From NCBI GenBank assembly GCA_029335935.2, contig JARJMV020000017.1, positions 1 through 9,335 on the forward strand: 9,335 bases of DNA, read 5' to 3'. Below, in pieces: positions 1-7,458 of this stretch. This DNA is from a bacterium. Its GTDB lineage: Bacteria > Armatimonadota > Fimbriimonadia > Fimbriimonadales > GBS-DC. Both the position numbers and the translations under genes were made by a program. The notes under the pieces were generated by a model. It did no database searches, was not told the origin of the DNA, and worked only from the letters and a program-made list of their open reading frames with translations. The stretch's first letter is position 1, and each line of letters begins with the position of its first letter.

Positions 1-1
1 G

Positions 2-628
2 GCACACCCCGCATTCACCCTGCGGTTCTGGGACGAGCTGCGTTCGCGCGAGCTGCGCGTGCCACTTACGAAAGACCCCGCATTGTTTCAAGAGGCGTGC
101 AAGGTGGGGGCGTATCTGCTATGGCTGCACACCTACGGCGAGCGGTACGCGGATGCGCAGGCAGGGCGACCGTATAGGCAGGTTCCAGCGGGTCGCGCAA
201 AGTGCGTGCGGTCTATCCCCGACATGCCCGACCGCTATCCGCAGGAATATCGTTATGCCGACGGCGCGCTCTCGGTGGGCGAAGGTGTGATAGAGCCTGT
301 GGCGCCTGAGCTTTGGGACTTCGAGGTGTCGGGGCAAAAGGTCGTGGCGTCATGGCTGAAGTATCGAGTGGGCACGGGTGGCGGCAAGAAGTCCTCGCCA
401 CTGGACGGCATCCGCCCCGAGCGATGGACACTGCAGATGACCAGCGAACTGCTGGAGTTGCTGTGGGTAATCGAGCATACGCTGGCGATGTATCCCCAAC
501 AGGCAGACTTGCTGGAGCGGATATGGGAGTCGGACCTCGTGTTGGAGACGGAGTTGCCCCCGCCGCCCGAGTGGATGCGCCCCCCACCCAACGAGTCGGG
601 AGATGGGGGGTTGTTTGGCGCACAATAA
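2..628 (+). CDS. Type ISP restriction-modification enzyme, C-terminal target-recognition part (5' end outside window)
   Basis: The reading frame is open from the left edge (base 2) to a TAA at 626-628, giving 208 visible residues. The gene therefore starts outside the window; the GTG at 59 is internal, because the residues before it (FTLRFWDELRSRELR) continue the same domain. The piece resembles the C-terminal specificity domain of single-chain type ISP enzymes (LlaBIII/LlaGI-like). Family-like features are PLTKD plus LF near residue 20, a LLWLHTYGE stretch, VSGQKVVASWLKYR, then SPLDGIRPERWTLQMTSELL and a helical end. In this family one polypeptide of roughly 1,500 residues carries nuclease, helicase, adenine methyltransferase and target-recognition modules, so the enzyme both methylates and cuts foreign DNA. 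The visible part would read the DNA target. The end is proline-rich (PPPPEWMRPPP). The catalytic modules cannot be judged here. The family call rests on remembered motifs, not a search. Confidence 0.8.
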   Translation, partial: AHPAFTLRFWDELRSRELRVPLTKDPALFQEACKVGAYLLWLHTYGERYADAQAGRPYRQVPAGRAKCVRSIPDMPDRYPQEYRYADGALSVGEGVIEPVAPELWDFEVSGQKVVASWLKYRVGTGGGKKSSPLDGIRPERWTLQMTSELLELLWVIEHTLAMYPQQADLLERIWESDLVLETELPPPPEWMRPPPNESGDGGLFGAQ

Positions 629-700
629 TCGGCGTGCCCTGAAAACCAGTATATTTATTCGGAACTTACCCCTGCATTCCTGCCGTCCAATAACCGATAA

Positions 701-717
701 TTGCCTTCGGTAGGCAA
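701..717 (+). other. Small hairpin in the leader of the 752 gene
   Basis: TTGCCT (701-706) and AGGCAA (712-717) are perfect 6-bp arms around a 5-base loop TCGGT. It lies in the 123-base gap between the restriction gene and the small Cys-rich gene, directly after a GATAAT hexamer (696-701) that could be a weak -10 box. No T-run follows on either strand, so it is unlikely to be an intrinsic terminator. It may be a leader stem-loop or chance. The rest of the gap (629-751) is more AT-rich than its surroundings; beyond these and a ribosome binding site nothing is recognised. Confidence 0.25.
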
Positions 718-751
718 CGCCTTCCGAGACTGCACAGTGAGGTCGAACATC

Positions 752-973
752 ATGTCTAAGCGCGAGTTGAAGGTCGTGCGCCTCTTGGAGCCTGAGCTTT
801 GCACGCGGTGTCGCTTTGCAGACATCGCCGATGTGGAGATGGCGGACGGCAGGGTGCAACGGATGCTTTACTGCCGAAGGTTGGATTGCGACAATTGGGA
901 TTATGGCTCTGCGGAACCTGCGAAGCGGGTCGAGCTGTCTAAGGGTTCAGAAGATTGGGATGATGCTGCGTAG
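752..973 (+). CDS. Small four-cysteine protein, function unknown
   Basis: This encodes a 73-residue protein of no family I recognise. The ATG at 752 is preferred over the TTG at 701 because GAGG (739-742) sits 9 bases before it and the first 17 residues of the longer version look like non-coding sequence. The visible signature is two cysteine pairs, C17-x2-C20 and C41-x4-C46, about 20 residues apart. This spacing could hold one zinc ion or, less likely, an iron-sulfur cluster. The ends are polar: a basic N-terminus (MSKRELK) and an acidic C-terminus (EDWDDAA). No membrane segment or signal peptide is visible. It lies 123 bases behind the restriction-modification gene and its last 14 bases overlap the next small frame. 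A zinc-ribbon-like accessory or regulatory protein is possible, but that is only inference. The coding call itself is fairly good because of the start, the ribosome binding site and the orderly cysteine pattern. Confidence 0.6.
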   Translation: MSKRELKVVRLLEPELCTRCRFADIADVEMADGRVQRMLYCRRLDCDNWDYGSAEPAKRVELSKGSEDWDDAA

Positions 974-1154
974 GAGCGTTTTAGAGCAAGCCGCGCAGTA
1001 TGGGGTGGGATTGGTGAGGATTTGTATGCCTGTACCTCCTCCTGCAGAGCGCGAGTTGCAAAGCGGGGTGCAAGTCGCGCTTGATGAGATGCTGGTGCGA
1101 GTCGGCGAAGCGGGGCGTCGGTTCGCCCAGCATCTCCAGCGGGCGCACGAGTGA
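960..1154 (+). CDS. Small hypothetical protein overlapping the four-cysteine gene
   Basis: This is an open frame of 64 residues from ATG 960 to TGA 1152-1154. It shares 14 bases with the end of the upstream gene, as in translationally coupled genes. A second start, ATG at 1026, has a better ribosome binding site (GGTGAGGA, 1013-1020, five bases away) and would give 42 residues. The C-terminal two thirds, from PPPAERELQSG to the end, reads as one amphipathic, charged helix with regular acidic and basic residues. I do not recognise a family. No cysteine pairs, membrane segments or catalytic motifs are visible. It is followed by a terminator-like hairpin at 1191-1220, which fits the end of a + strand transcript. 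Whether it is translated is uncertain: the - strand in this region carries only a long shadow frame, so there is no competing gene. Confidence 0.4.
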   Translation: MMLRRSVLEQAAQYGVGLVRICMPVPPPAERELQSGVQVALDEMLVRVGEAGRRFAQHLQRAHE

Positions 1155-1159
1155 GCTTT

Positions 1160-2520
<1,361 letters not shown>

Positions 2521-2530
2521 CCTGCGCAAG

Positions 2531-2953
2531 CTACTCGACTTGTTTGAGTGCTTCTTCTAAGGTATGCCAGGCGAGAGTGGCGCACTTGACGCGCACGGGG
2601 AAGTAGCGCACGCCTGCGAGCGCTACGATGTCGCCCAGCGTCTCGAAATCGCCGTCGAGTTCGCCTTTCACCAGCGCGGTCGCCTGCTGAATCAGTGCGT
2701 GCGCCTCCGCCAGCGTCTTGCCGCGAACGGCTTCGGTCATCATCGACGCGGAGGCTTGGCTAATCGAGCAGCCGTGCCCGTGGAAGCGCACATCGGTAAT
2801 GCGACCGTCTTCCACGCGCAGGTCGATAATCACCTCGTCGCCGCAGGATGGGTTGAAGCCCTCTTGCGTGATTTTGGGCGGCTCCAACTCGCCCCTGCCG
2901 CGCGGCTGACGGTAGTGGTCTAAGATAATCGCTTGGTACAGTTCATCCAGCAT
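2531..2953 (-). CDS. sufU: SufU, zinc-dependent sulfur acceptor/IscU-like protein
   Basis: SufU takes persulfide sulfur from SufS by a zinc-ligand swap and passes it on for iron-sulfur cluster assembly. The 140-residue product begins MLDELYQAIILDHY, the standard SufU N-terminus. A longer frame reaches back to 2998, but its extra 15 residues match nothing, so the ATG at 2951-2953 is chosen. Expected zinc ligands are all visible: Cys37 and Asp39 (NPSCGDE), Cys62 (HGHGCSISQASASMM) and Cys124 (VKCATLAWHTLEEAL). The insertion between Gly59 and Cys62 marks SufU rather than IscU. The start overlaps the end of sufS by 11 bases and has no evident Shine-Dalgarno sequence, which points to translational coupling. 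This and the SufS partner make the pairing firm. Confidence 0.95.
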   Translation of the reverse strand: MLDELYQAIILDHYRQPRGRGELEPPKITQEGFNPSCGDEVIIDLRVEDGRITDVRFHGHGCSISQASASMMTEAVRGKTLAEAHALIQQATALVKGELDGDFETLGDIVALAGVRYFPVRVKCATLAWHTLEEALKQVE

Positions 2954-4184
2954 AGCCGAACACTTGACGGGTGTGATGGAGCGCCTCGATGAGCGCATCG
3001 ATGTGGTCGGTATCGTTGTAGAGGGCGAGGCTTGCGCGCACAGTGGGGCCGCCGAGCCGCTCGCTCAGAGGATGGGCGCAGTGCAGCCCTGCGCGCACAG
3101 CGATATCGCGTGTGTCCAGAACGGTCGCGATATCGTGTGGATGGATGTCCTCCAGCGTGAACGCGAAGATGCCCGTGCGGTCGGGGACAGGTCCGTAGAG
3201 GCGCACGCCGGGCGTCTCTTGCAGGCGGCGCAGCGCATACTGGGTCAGCTCGTGTTCGTACGACTCGATGGCTTCGCGCCCTATCGAGTCGATAAAGTCG
3301 AGCGCGGCGTGCAGCCCGATGGCCTCACCGATGGGAGGCGTGCCCGCTTCGAACTTCATGGGCGGCTCTGCCCAGCGCACGCGCTCCCAGCGTACGGTCT
3401 GCACCATGCCGCCGCCCACATGGTAGGGGGGCATGGCTTCCAGATGCTCGCGCTTGGCGTACAGCGCGCCGATGCCTGTGGGACCATATGCTTTGTGCCC
3501 GGAGAACATCAGGAAATCGCACTCGATGCGTTGTACATCGACGCGCATATGGGCGATGCTCTGCGCCGCGTCGACTAGGCACAGTGCGCCTGCGGCGTGC
3601 GCGAGATGACAAATCTCAGCGACGGGATTGACCCCGCCCAGCACATTCGAGATGTGGGAGACTGCCACGAGGCGTGTGCGCTCGGTGAGCAGCTCACGTA
3701 GGTCGTCTAAGTTGAGTCTGCCGTCGTCGGTGATGCGCCACACTTTTAGCGTCGCCTGTTGTTTCTCGGCGAGTCGCATCCACGGCAGCAGGTTCGCGTG
3801 ATGTTCCAGCTCGGTGACGATGATCTCGTCGCCTGCCTGCACAAACGCCTCGCCCCACGCGGTAGCGACAAGGTTGATGGCTTCGGTGGTACCGCGCGTG
3901 AAGACGATTTCGTTCGGTTCACGCGCGTTCAGGAACTGTGCGACGCGCGTGCGCGCGGCTTCGTAGAGTTCGGACGCTTTCGCGCCGACGCCATGCCCCC
4001 CACGATGCACAGTCGCGTTGTGGTGCGCCCAGAAGTTGCTCACCGCCTCGATCACCGTGTAGGGTTTCTGCGTCGTGGCGGCGTTGTCTAAGTAAATCAC
4101 GCTGCGCATTTCAGGGTGCGGCTGAAAGAACGGGAATTGCCGCCGAACTTCGCCTGCATTCACACTCAATCGCGCTGTTTTCAT
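2943..4184 (-). CDS. sufS: SufS cysteine desulfurase (group II, PLP-dependent)
   Basis: SufS is a PLP enzyme that removes sulfur from L-cysteine as a persulfide, giving alanine; it supplies iron-sulfur cluster assembly with SufU. The 413 residues are full length for the family. Visible motifs are YLDNAATTQKP (31-41), the NATVHRGGHG stretch near 56-65, TRGTTEAINLVA (96-107), the HH pair at 128-129, DAAQSIAHM (205-213), and the PLP lysine K231 in FSGHKAYGPTGIG. The persulfide cysteine is C369 in AGLHCAHPL. The ATG at 4182-4184 is supported by AGGAGG 8 bases before it. It lies 18 bases behind the Rieske gene and overlaps sufU by 11 bases. No sufB, sufC or sufD is in the window, so the scaffold genes must be elsewhere. 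Confidence 0.96.
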   Translation of the reverse strand: MKTARLSVNAGEVRRQFPFFQPHPEMRSVIYLDNAATTQKPYTVIEAVSNFWAHHNATVHRGGHGVGAKASELYEAARTRVAQFLNAREPNEIVFTRGTTEAINLVATAWGEAFVQAGDEIIVTELEHHANLLPWMRLAEKQQATLKVWRITDDGRLNLDDLRELLTERTRLVAVSHISNVLGGVNPVAEICHLAHAAGALCLVDAAQSIAHMRVDVQRIECDFLMFSGHKAYGPTGIGALYAKREHLEAMPPYHVGGGMVQTVRWERVRWAEPPMKFEAGTPPIGEAIGLHAALDFIDSIGREAIESYEHELTQYALRRLQETPGVRLYGPVPDRTGIFAFTLEDIHPHDIATVLDTRDIAVRAGLHCAHPLSERLGGPTVRASLALYNDTDHIDALIEALHHTRQVFGYAG

Positions 4185-4202
4185 GAGATTCGCCTCCTAT
4201 CG

Positions 4203-4520
4203 TCAGTCCAGCAATACCCACACGAACCCCTCTTCCTCTTTCACAGGCAGGCTCTTGATGGGGCGCACCGCGGGCAACCCCTTCGCCTGACCCGTGTAGG
4301 GATCGAATTTCGCCCCGTGATGAGGGCACTCCAGCAAGTCGCGGTGGATGCGGCCGGGTAACCCATCCGCCTCTGAGAGCGGCAACTTTTGATGCGAGCA
4401 CTGGTCGATCACGGCAAAGTAGCCTTTGGAAGCGCGCCCAATCAAGATGCGCTGCCCGTTCAACTCTATCGTGCGGAACTCGTTCTCCGACAACTCCGTT
4501 GGGATAGCCTTCAGCCACAT
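4203..4520 (-). CDS. Rieske [2Fe-2S] ferredoxin-like protein, Suf-associated
   Basis: This is a small soluble single-domain Rieske protein of 105 residues. The cluster ligands are visible as C41-S-H43 and C65-P-H-H68, in CSHQKLPLSE and LECPHHGAKFD, followed by the usual GxxFDPYTG pattern. The protein resembles the NirD/ferredoxin subunits of non-heme iron oxygenases, but no oxygenase subunit is nearby. In several lineages a similar Rieske protein sits inside the suf cluster, and here it leads sufS and sufU, so a role in electron supply or iron-sulfur assembly is likely (inference). The ATG at 4518-4520 has AGGAG (4527-4531) six bases upstream. A TATAAT and a 17-bp inverted repeat lie just before it, so it appears to be the first gene of an iron-sulfur transcription unit. 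Confidence 0.9.
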   Translation of the reverse strand: MWLKAIPTELSENEFRTIELNGQRILIGRASKGYFAVIDQCSHQKLPLSEADGLPGRIHRDLLECPHHGAKFDPYTGQAKGLPAVRPIKSLPVKEEEGFVWVLLD

Positions 4521-4533
4521 CGTCGGCTCCTAT

Positions 4534-4550
4534 ATTTAGCCTGGCTAAAT
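4534..4550 (-). promoter_or_regulatory. 17-bp perfect inverted repeat, candidate operator of the Rieske-sufS-sufU unit
   Basis: The - strand reads ATTTAGCCAGGCTAAAT: two perfect 8-base arms around one central base. It overlaps the last two bases of the TATAAT (4549-4554) and covers the presumed transcription start, ending 2 bases from the AGGAG ribosome binding site. A repressor bound here would block transcription. The AGGCTAA core resembles DtxR/IdeR/MntR-type metal-dependent repressor sites (IdeR consensus TTAGGTTAGGCTAACCTAA), but it is not identical. An iron-responsive operator would fit the genes it precedes. The regulator identity is inference. Confidence 0.6.
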
Positions 4551-4554
4551 TATA
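4549..4554 (-). promoter_or_regulatory. Candidate -10 box of the Rieske-sufS-sufU unit
   Basis: An exact TATAAT on the - strand lies in the 53-base gap between ribE and the Rieske gene, 28 bases before its ATG. The best -35 candidate at about 16 bases upstream (TGAAAA, 4571-4576) is weak and overlaps the end of ribE. The neighbouring operator-like palindrome and good ribosome binding site support a real promoter here. Confidence 0.6.
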
Positions 4555-4573
4555 CCCGACGGCGTTCCGATTT

Positions 4574-5164
4574 TCATCCATCGGAGGCGCGTAGCAACCG
4601 CTCCACATATCGAGCCAAGATGTCGGTTTCGATATTGACGCGTTCGCCGACGCCCCGACGCTGCAAGTTCGTGAGCTGCCAGGTGTGTGGGATAATCCAG
4701 ACGGTGAACCAGCTGTCGCCGACCTCGACGACGGTGAGGCTTATGCCATCGACGGCGATGGAGCCTTTGGGCACGATGTAGCGCATGTAGGCGGCATCTT
4801 CAAGTTGGAATTTCAGCACGCGGGCGTTGCCCTCGTCGCGCTGTTCGAGGAGACGGGCCGTTGTATCGATGTGCCCCTGCACGAAATGCCCTCCCAGTCG
4901 GCTTTCAGGGGTAAGCGGACGCTCCAAGTTCACCAAGTCGCCCAGTTTCAAGTCGCCCAAGTTGGTGCGTCGCAGCGTTTCGGGCACAGCGTCGAACGAG
5001 AGCCGCTCGCGCTCCGCTTGTTGCACAGTGAGGCATACACCGTTGATGGCGAGGCTCTCGCCCTGTTTCATGGGGAAGGCGCGGATCGTAAGGCGCGCAC
5101 CGCCCGAAGGATGAAACTCGATCGATTCCACAACGCCTGTCGCTTCCACAAGACCTGTGAACAT
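4574..5164 (-). CDS. ribE: Riboflavin synthase, alpha-chain type
   Basis: This enzyme joins two molecules of 6,7-dimethyl-8-ribityllumazine to give riboflavin, the last step of the vitamin B2 pathway; the active enzyme is a homotrimer. The 196 residues hold the two similar lumazine-binding barrels typical of the family. The N-terminal barrel shows MFTGLVE (1-7), NGVCLTV (41-47) and GGHFVQGH (91-98). The C-terminal barrel shows KGSIAVDGISLTV (133-145), IPHT (159-162) and NIETDILARYVERLL near 177-191. The ATG at 5162-5164 gives exactly the standard N-terminus. It lies 30 bases behind the NUDIX gene. No other rib gene (ribD, ribBA, ribH) is in the window and no FMN riboswitch is visible, so it may be expressed with its neighbours. 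Confidence 0.97.
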   Translation of the reverse strand: MFTGLVEATGVVESIEFHPSGGARLTIRAFPMKQGESLAINGVCLTVQQAERERLSFDAVPETLRRTNLGDLKLGDLVNLERPLTPESRLGGHFVQGHIDTTARLLEQRDEGNARVLKFQLEDAAYMRYIVPKGSIAVDGISLTVVEVGDSWFTVWIIPHTWQLTNLQRRGVGERVNIETDILARYVERLLRASDG

Positions 5165-5194
5165 ATTGCCCTAAGGATACCTTGCATGGTGGGG

Positions 5195-5740
5195 TCATTC
5201 GCGAGTCGGTTCCAGCAGGCGCAAGGTCATCAACAGCCCAGCAATCGTCTTGGAATCCTTGATGCGCCCGTCCAGAACCATCGCCTCAATCTCGCGCAGG
5301 GGTGTGGGAACCAGCTCCACCAGCTCATCTTCGTCGAGGTGTTGCGCAGCGGGGACTAAATCTTCCGCGAGGTAGACATGGAGTACCTCCTGCGAGTAGC
5401 CGGGGGCGAGGTACTGGCTGAAGAGTCGACGCAGTTGGCGCGCGGTGTAGCCGGTCTCCTCCTCCAGTTCGCGTCGGGCGCAGGCGTCGATAGGTTCATC
5501 GGGCTCCAGCGTGCCTGCAGGGATTTCCAGCAGCGTTTCGCCCACCGCTTGGCGATACTGCCGAATCAGCAGCACGGTCTCGCGGTTCAGCAGGGGCACA
5601 ATCGCCACCGCGCCCCGGTGCTCCACGATTTCGCGGCGGGCGGTGCGTCCGCTGGGCAGTCGCACGGTATCGATGCGTAGGGTCACCACGCGCCCTTGAT
5701 AAATCGTATGGCTCTCGATGAGTTCCTCTTTGAGTTGCAT
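5195..5740 (-). CDS. nudF: NUDIX hydrolase, ADP-ribose pyrophosphatase type
   Basis: This is likely a cytosolic enzyme that splits ADP-ribose to AMP and ribose-5-phosphate, or a related nucleotide sugar. The 181-residue product has a complete Nudix box at 76-98: G76, E82, R90-E91-L92, E94, E95 and G97. LLEIPAGTLEP just before and at the box start, and the following SQYLAPGYSQEVLHVYLAEDL, are characteristic of the ADP-ribose pyrophosphatase subfamily. The N-terminal beta-strand region with REIVEHRGAVAIVPL also fits. The ATG at 5738-5740 is preceded by AGGAGG, which lies within the last codons of the ABC gene only 3 bases away, so the two genes are probably translated together. The subfamily call is firm; the exact substrate is inferred. 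Confidence 0.92.
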   Translation of the reverse strand: MQLKEELIESHTIYQGRVVTLRIDTVRLPSGRTARREIVEHRGAVAIVPLLNRETVLLIRQYRQAVGETLLEIPAGTLEPDEPIDACARRELEEETGYTARQLRRLFSQYLAPGYSQEVLHVYLAEDLVPAAQHLDEDELVELVPTPLREIEAMVLDGRIKDSKTIAGLLMTLRLLEPTRE

Positions 5741-5743
5741 GGG

Positions 5744-6631
5744 TTAGCCTCCTTTGAGGGGCGTTTTGTGGGTGCGCGCCTTGAGGTGCAGCCACTGCCA
5801 GACGTCCTCCAGCGTGGGCGGGCGCACATAGACTGCCTTGATGTTGCCGTAGCCCTCTTGGAGCAGGCGCAGGGCGAGCGCGTCGTCGGCGTGTAGGCGT
5901 AGGCGATAGCCGTCGGGCAACTGCTCGATGCGCAGCTCGACATCGCTGAGCCCTGCCAGAATCGGTTCGGGGTCGCGCGCTTCGATCTCGATTTCGGTCG
6001 CTTCTTGGTCGGCGATCAGGCGTTCAGGCGCGTCGTCGGCGATGAGTTGTCCTGCATCCAGCATCAGCACGCGGTCGGCGCGTTCGGCGATAGCAGGGTC
6101 GCGCGTGGTGAACAGCACCGCCGCGCCGAATCGGCAGCGGTCGTCCAGTTCGTTCCACAGGCGGCGTCGGCGTTCGAAGTCGGCGTGTTCAAACGGGTCG
6201 TCCAGCAGGTACAACGGGGCGTGTTGCGCCAGTGCGCCGCCGACGCGCAGCAGGTGGCGCTGCCCGTCGGAGAGTTCGTGCAGGGGGGTCTCCATCCGCT
6301 CGCCCAGCCCCAGCACCTCCAGCAGGTACACGGCGCGGGTGAAGGAGGCGGCGTAGCGCTTGAGAAAGCTCGCCGGCGTGGTGATGCGTAGAGCGCGTCC
6401 ATCAGGCAGGTCGGGCATCGTTGCGCAGTCGGCGACCTCTAACCGCCCCCCTTCAAGAGCGACCTCACCCGCAATCAACGCCAGCAGCAGGCTCTTGCCC
6501 GACCCTGAGGGACCGAACACGGCGACCAGCTCGCCACGCTCGATGGTGAAGCGCATCGGCAAGATGCACCCGCTGCCGTGCAACGCCGACTCGATGCCTT
6601 CCGCCCGCAGCACGACGCGCTCCGCCGCCAT
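5744..6631 (-). CDS. ABC transporter ATP-binding protein, catalytically degraded
   Basis: This is a 295-residue nucleotide-binding subunit of the ABC superfamily. Walker A GPSGSGKS (40-47), the signature LSDGQ (120-124) and Walker B LYLLDD (140-145) are present. The rest is unusual. The residue after the Walker B aspartate is Asp145 instead of the catalytic Glu. The switch position where His is expected is Arg177 (FTTRDPA). No glutamine occurs between Walker A and the signature, so there is no recognisable Q-loop, and this interval is short (about 75 residues). The C-terminal part (about 213-280, ending RPPTLEDVWQWL) resembles the end of ABC-2 type (NatA/CcmA-like) export ATPases. No permease gene is in the window. 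The gene begins 2 bases after the EpsI stop and ends 3 bases before the NUDIX start. It may bind ATP but hydrolyse it poorly. A link to the exosortase genes is inferred from position only. Confidence 0.85.
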   Translation of the reverse strand: MAAERVVLRAEGIESALHGSGCILPMRFTIERGELVAVFGPSGSGKSLLLALIAGEVALEGGRLEVADCATMPDLPDGRALRITTPASFLKRYAASFTRAVYLLEVLGLGERMETPLHELSDGQRHLLRVGGALAQHAPLYLLDDPFEHADFERRRRLWNELDDRCRFGAAVLFTTRDPAIAERADRVLMLDAGQLIADDAPERLIADQEATEIEIEARDPEPILAGLSDVELRIEQLPDGYRLRLHADDALALRLLQEGYGNIKAVYVRPPTLEDVWQWLHLKARTHKTPLKGG

Positions 6632-6633
6632 GC

Positions 6634-7458
6634 CTATCGCACCACTTCAGGATTGGTCTCCACCATCGCCGCCAACACCTGCTCTGCGAACTGTTTAATC
6701 TCTTCGCGGTCGCGCTCGGAGTTGCCCGACGCCGTTTTGAGGAACCGCACAAAGTAGGCGCGCTGCTGATCCATGCCTGTCAAACGCGCCAACAGCAGAA
6801 AGATGCGCGCCGAGGAGGTGTCCTCGCGGTAGCCCATCGGTGTCGAGTAGAAGTAGATGCCCACCGCCTGACGGTTGCGCCCATCCAGCGACACCAAGCG
6901 CACAAATCGCGCAGGAACCGGCGCCGACCTGCCCGGCACTTGGAGGGCAACCTTTTCGTTCTCGGCAAACTCCCAGTTCTGCACGCGGAAACAGACTTGG
7001 GGGTTGTGGAACGCGCCCGTGTGCGAGCCTGCGATAATGGACAAATCGGCTTGCTCGCCGCGCGAATTGGTGTAGATGCGCGCGAGATATTCGTCGGGCT
7101 TGAGCTCGTTGAGCGCAGATTCGGACATCGGGTACTCCTCGATGAGCGTCCACTCGCCCAGCACGGCGGGGATTTTGCTCAGCGTTTTGCCCAATTCCAG
7201 CGGCTTGGGGCGCGGCATGAACTGAACAGCCAACACCAACCCGATGGTAAGCGCCATCAGCACGAACACAGGCGCACCGAACCGCTTCCAGTCCATCGGC
7301 GGGGCTGGGATAGGTTGGATGGTCTCGGCGACGCCGTTCGTGGTGGGAGCATCCTCCGCACGATCATTACCATCCGTGCTATGGGGGAGTGAACTCTCGT
7401 CCGCACGGACAGGTATGTCTGCGCTATGGTCTTCAGGTTTCGTTTTCATCTCTTCCAT
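6634..7458 (-). CDS. epsI: EpsI-family exosortase-associated protein
   Basis: This is a membrane-anchored partner of exosortases, assigned to the EpsI family (known as a fused domain or a neighbour of exosortase). It has 274 residues: a polar, acidic cytoplasmic N-terminus (1-55), one membrane segment (about 61-80, GAPVFVLMALTIGLVLAVQF), then a periplasmic domain. The family's HSPE-x-C motif appears as HNPQVCF (151-157) followed by W162. LSKIPAVLGEWTLIEEY (93-109) matches the usual start of the domain. A longer frame runs back to 7770 but that part is the exosortase gene in another frame. Two starts compete: ATG 7456-7458, with GAGGTGG 5 bases before it, chosen here, and ATG 7447-7449, which forms an ATGA overlap with the exosortase stop. 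Either way the pair is coupled. Family membership is well supported; the role in sorting is inferred from known exosortase loci. Confidence 0.85.
   Translation of the reverse strand: MEEMKTKPEDHSADIPVRADESSLPHSTDGNDRAEDAPTTNGVAETIQPIPAPPMDWKRFGAPVFVLMALTIGLVLAVQFMPRPKPLELGKTLSKIPAVLGEWTLIEEYPMSESALNELKPDEYLARIYTNSRGEQADLSIIAGSHTGAFHNPQVCFRVQNWEFAENEKVALQVPGRSAPVPARFVRLVSLDGRNRQAVGIYFYSTPMGYREDTSSARIFLLLARLTGMDQQRAYFVRFLKTASGNSERDREEIKQFAEQVLAAMVETNPEVVR
7371..7429 (+). repeat. Imperfect repeats inside the EpsI linker
   Basis: Two similar 14-base pieces, CATCCGTGCTATGG (7371-7384) and TGTCTGCGCTATGG (7416-7429), match at 10 of 14 bases. Between them lies a short inverted repeat GTCCGCACGGAC (7399-7410). 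They encode part of the low-complexity, polar N-terminal linker of EpsI. They could be the trace of a small inserted palindromic element or just relaxed sequence in a linker. Confidence 0.25.

Noticed and set aside
59..61. GTG as the start of the first + strand gene
   Set aside because: The frame is open upstream to the window edge and the upstream residues fit the same domain, so the gene is truncated by the window, not started here.
213..623. Long - strand frames opposite the restriction gene
   Set aside because: They mirror a well-supported coding frame, are Arg/Pro/Thr-rich and show no family motif.
701..717. Hairpin TTGCCT/AGGCAA as an intrinsic terminator of the restriction gene
   Set aside because: The stem is only 6 bp and is not followed by a T-run on either strand.
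2954..2998. Longer N-terminus of SufU
   Set aside because: The 15 extra residues lie inside sufS and match nothing in SufU proteins, which begin at MLDELYQ.
2964..3578. 204-residue + strand frame opposite sufS
   Set aside because: The - strand frame is unambiguous SufS with all active-site motifs; the + frame is a shadow typical of GC-rich DNA.
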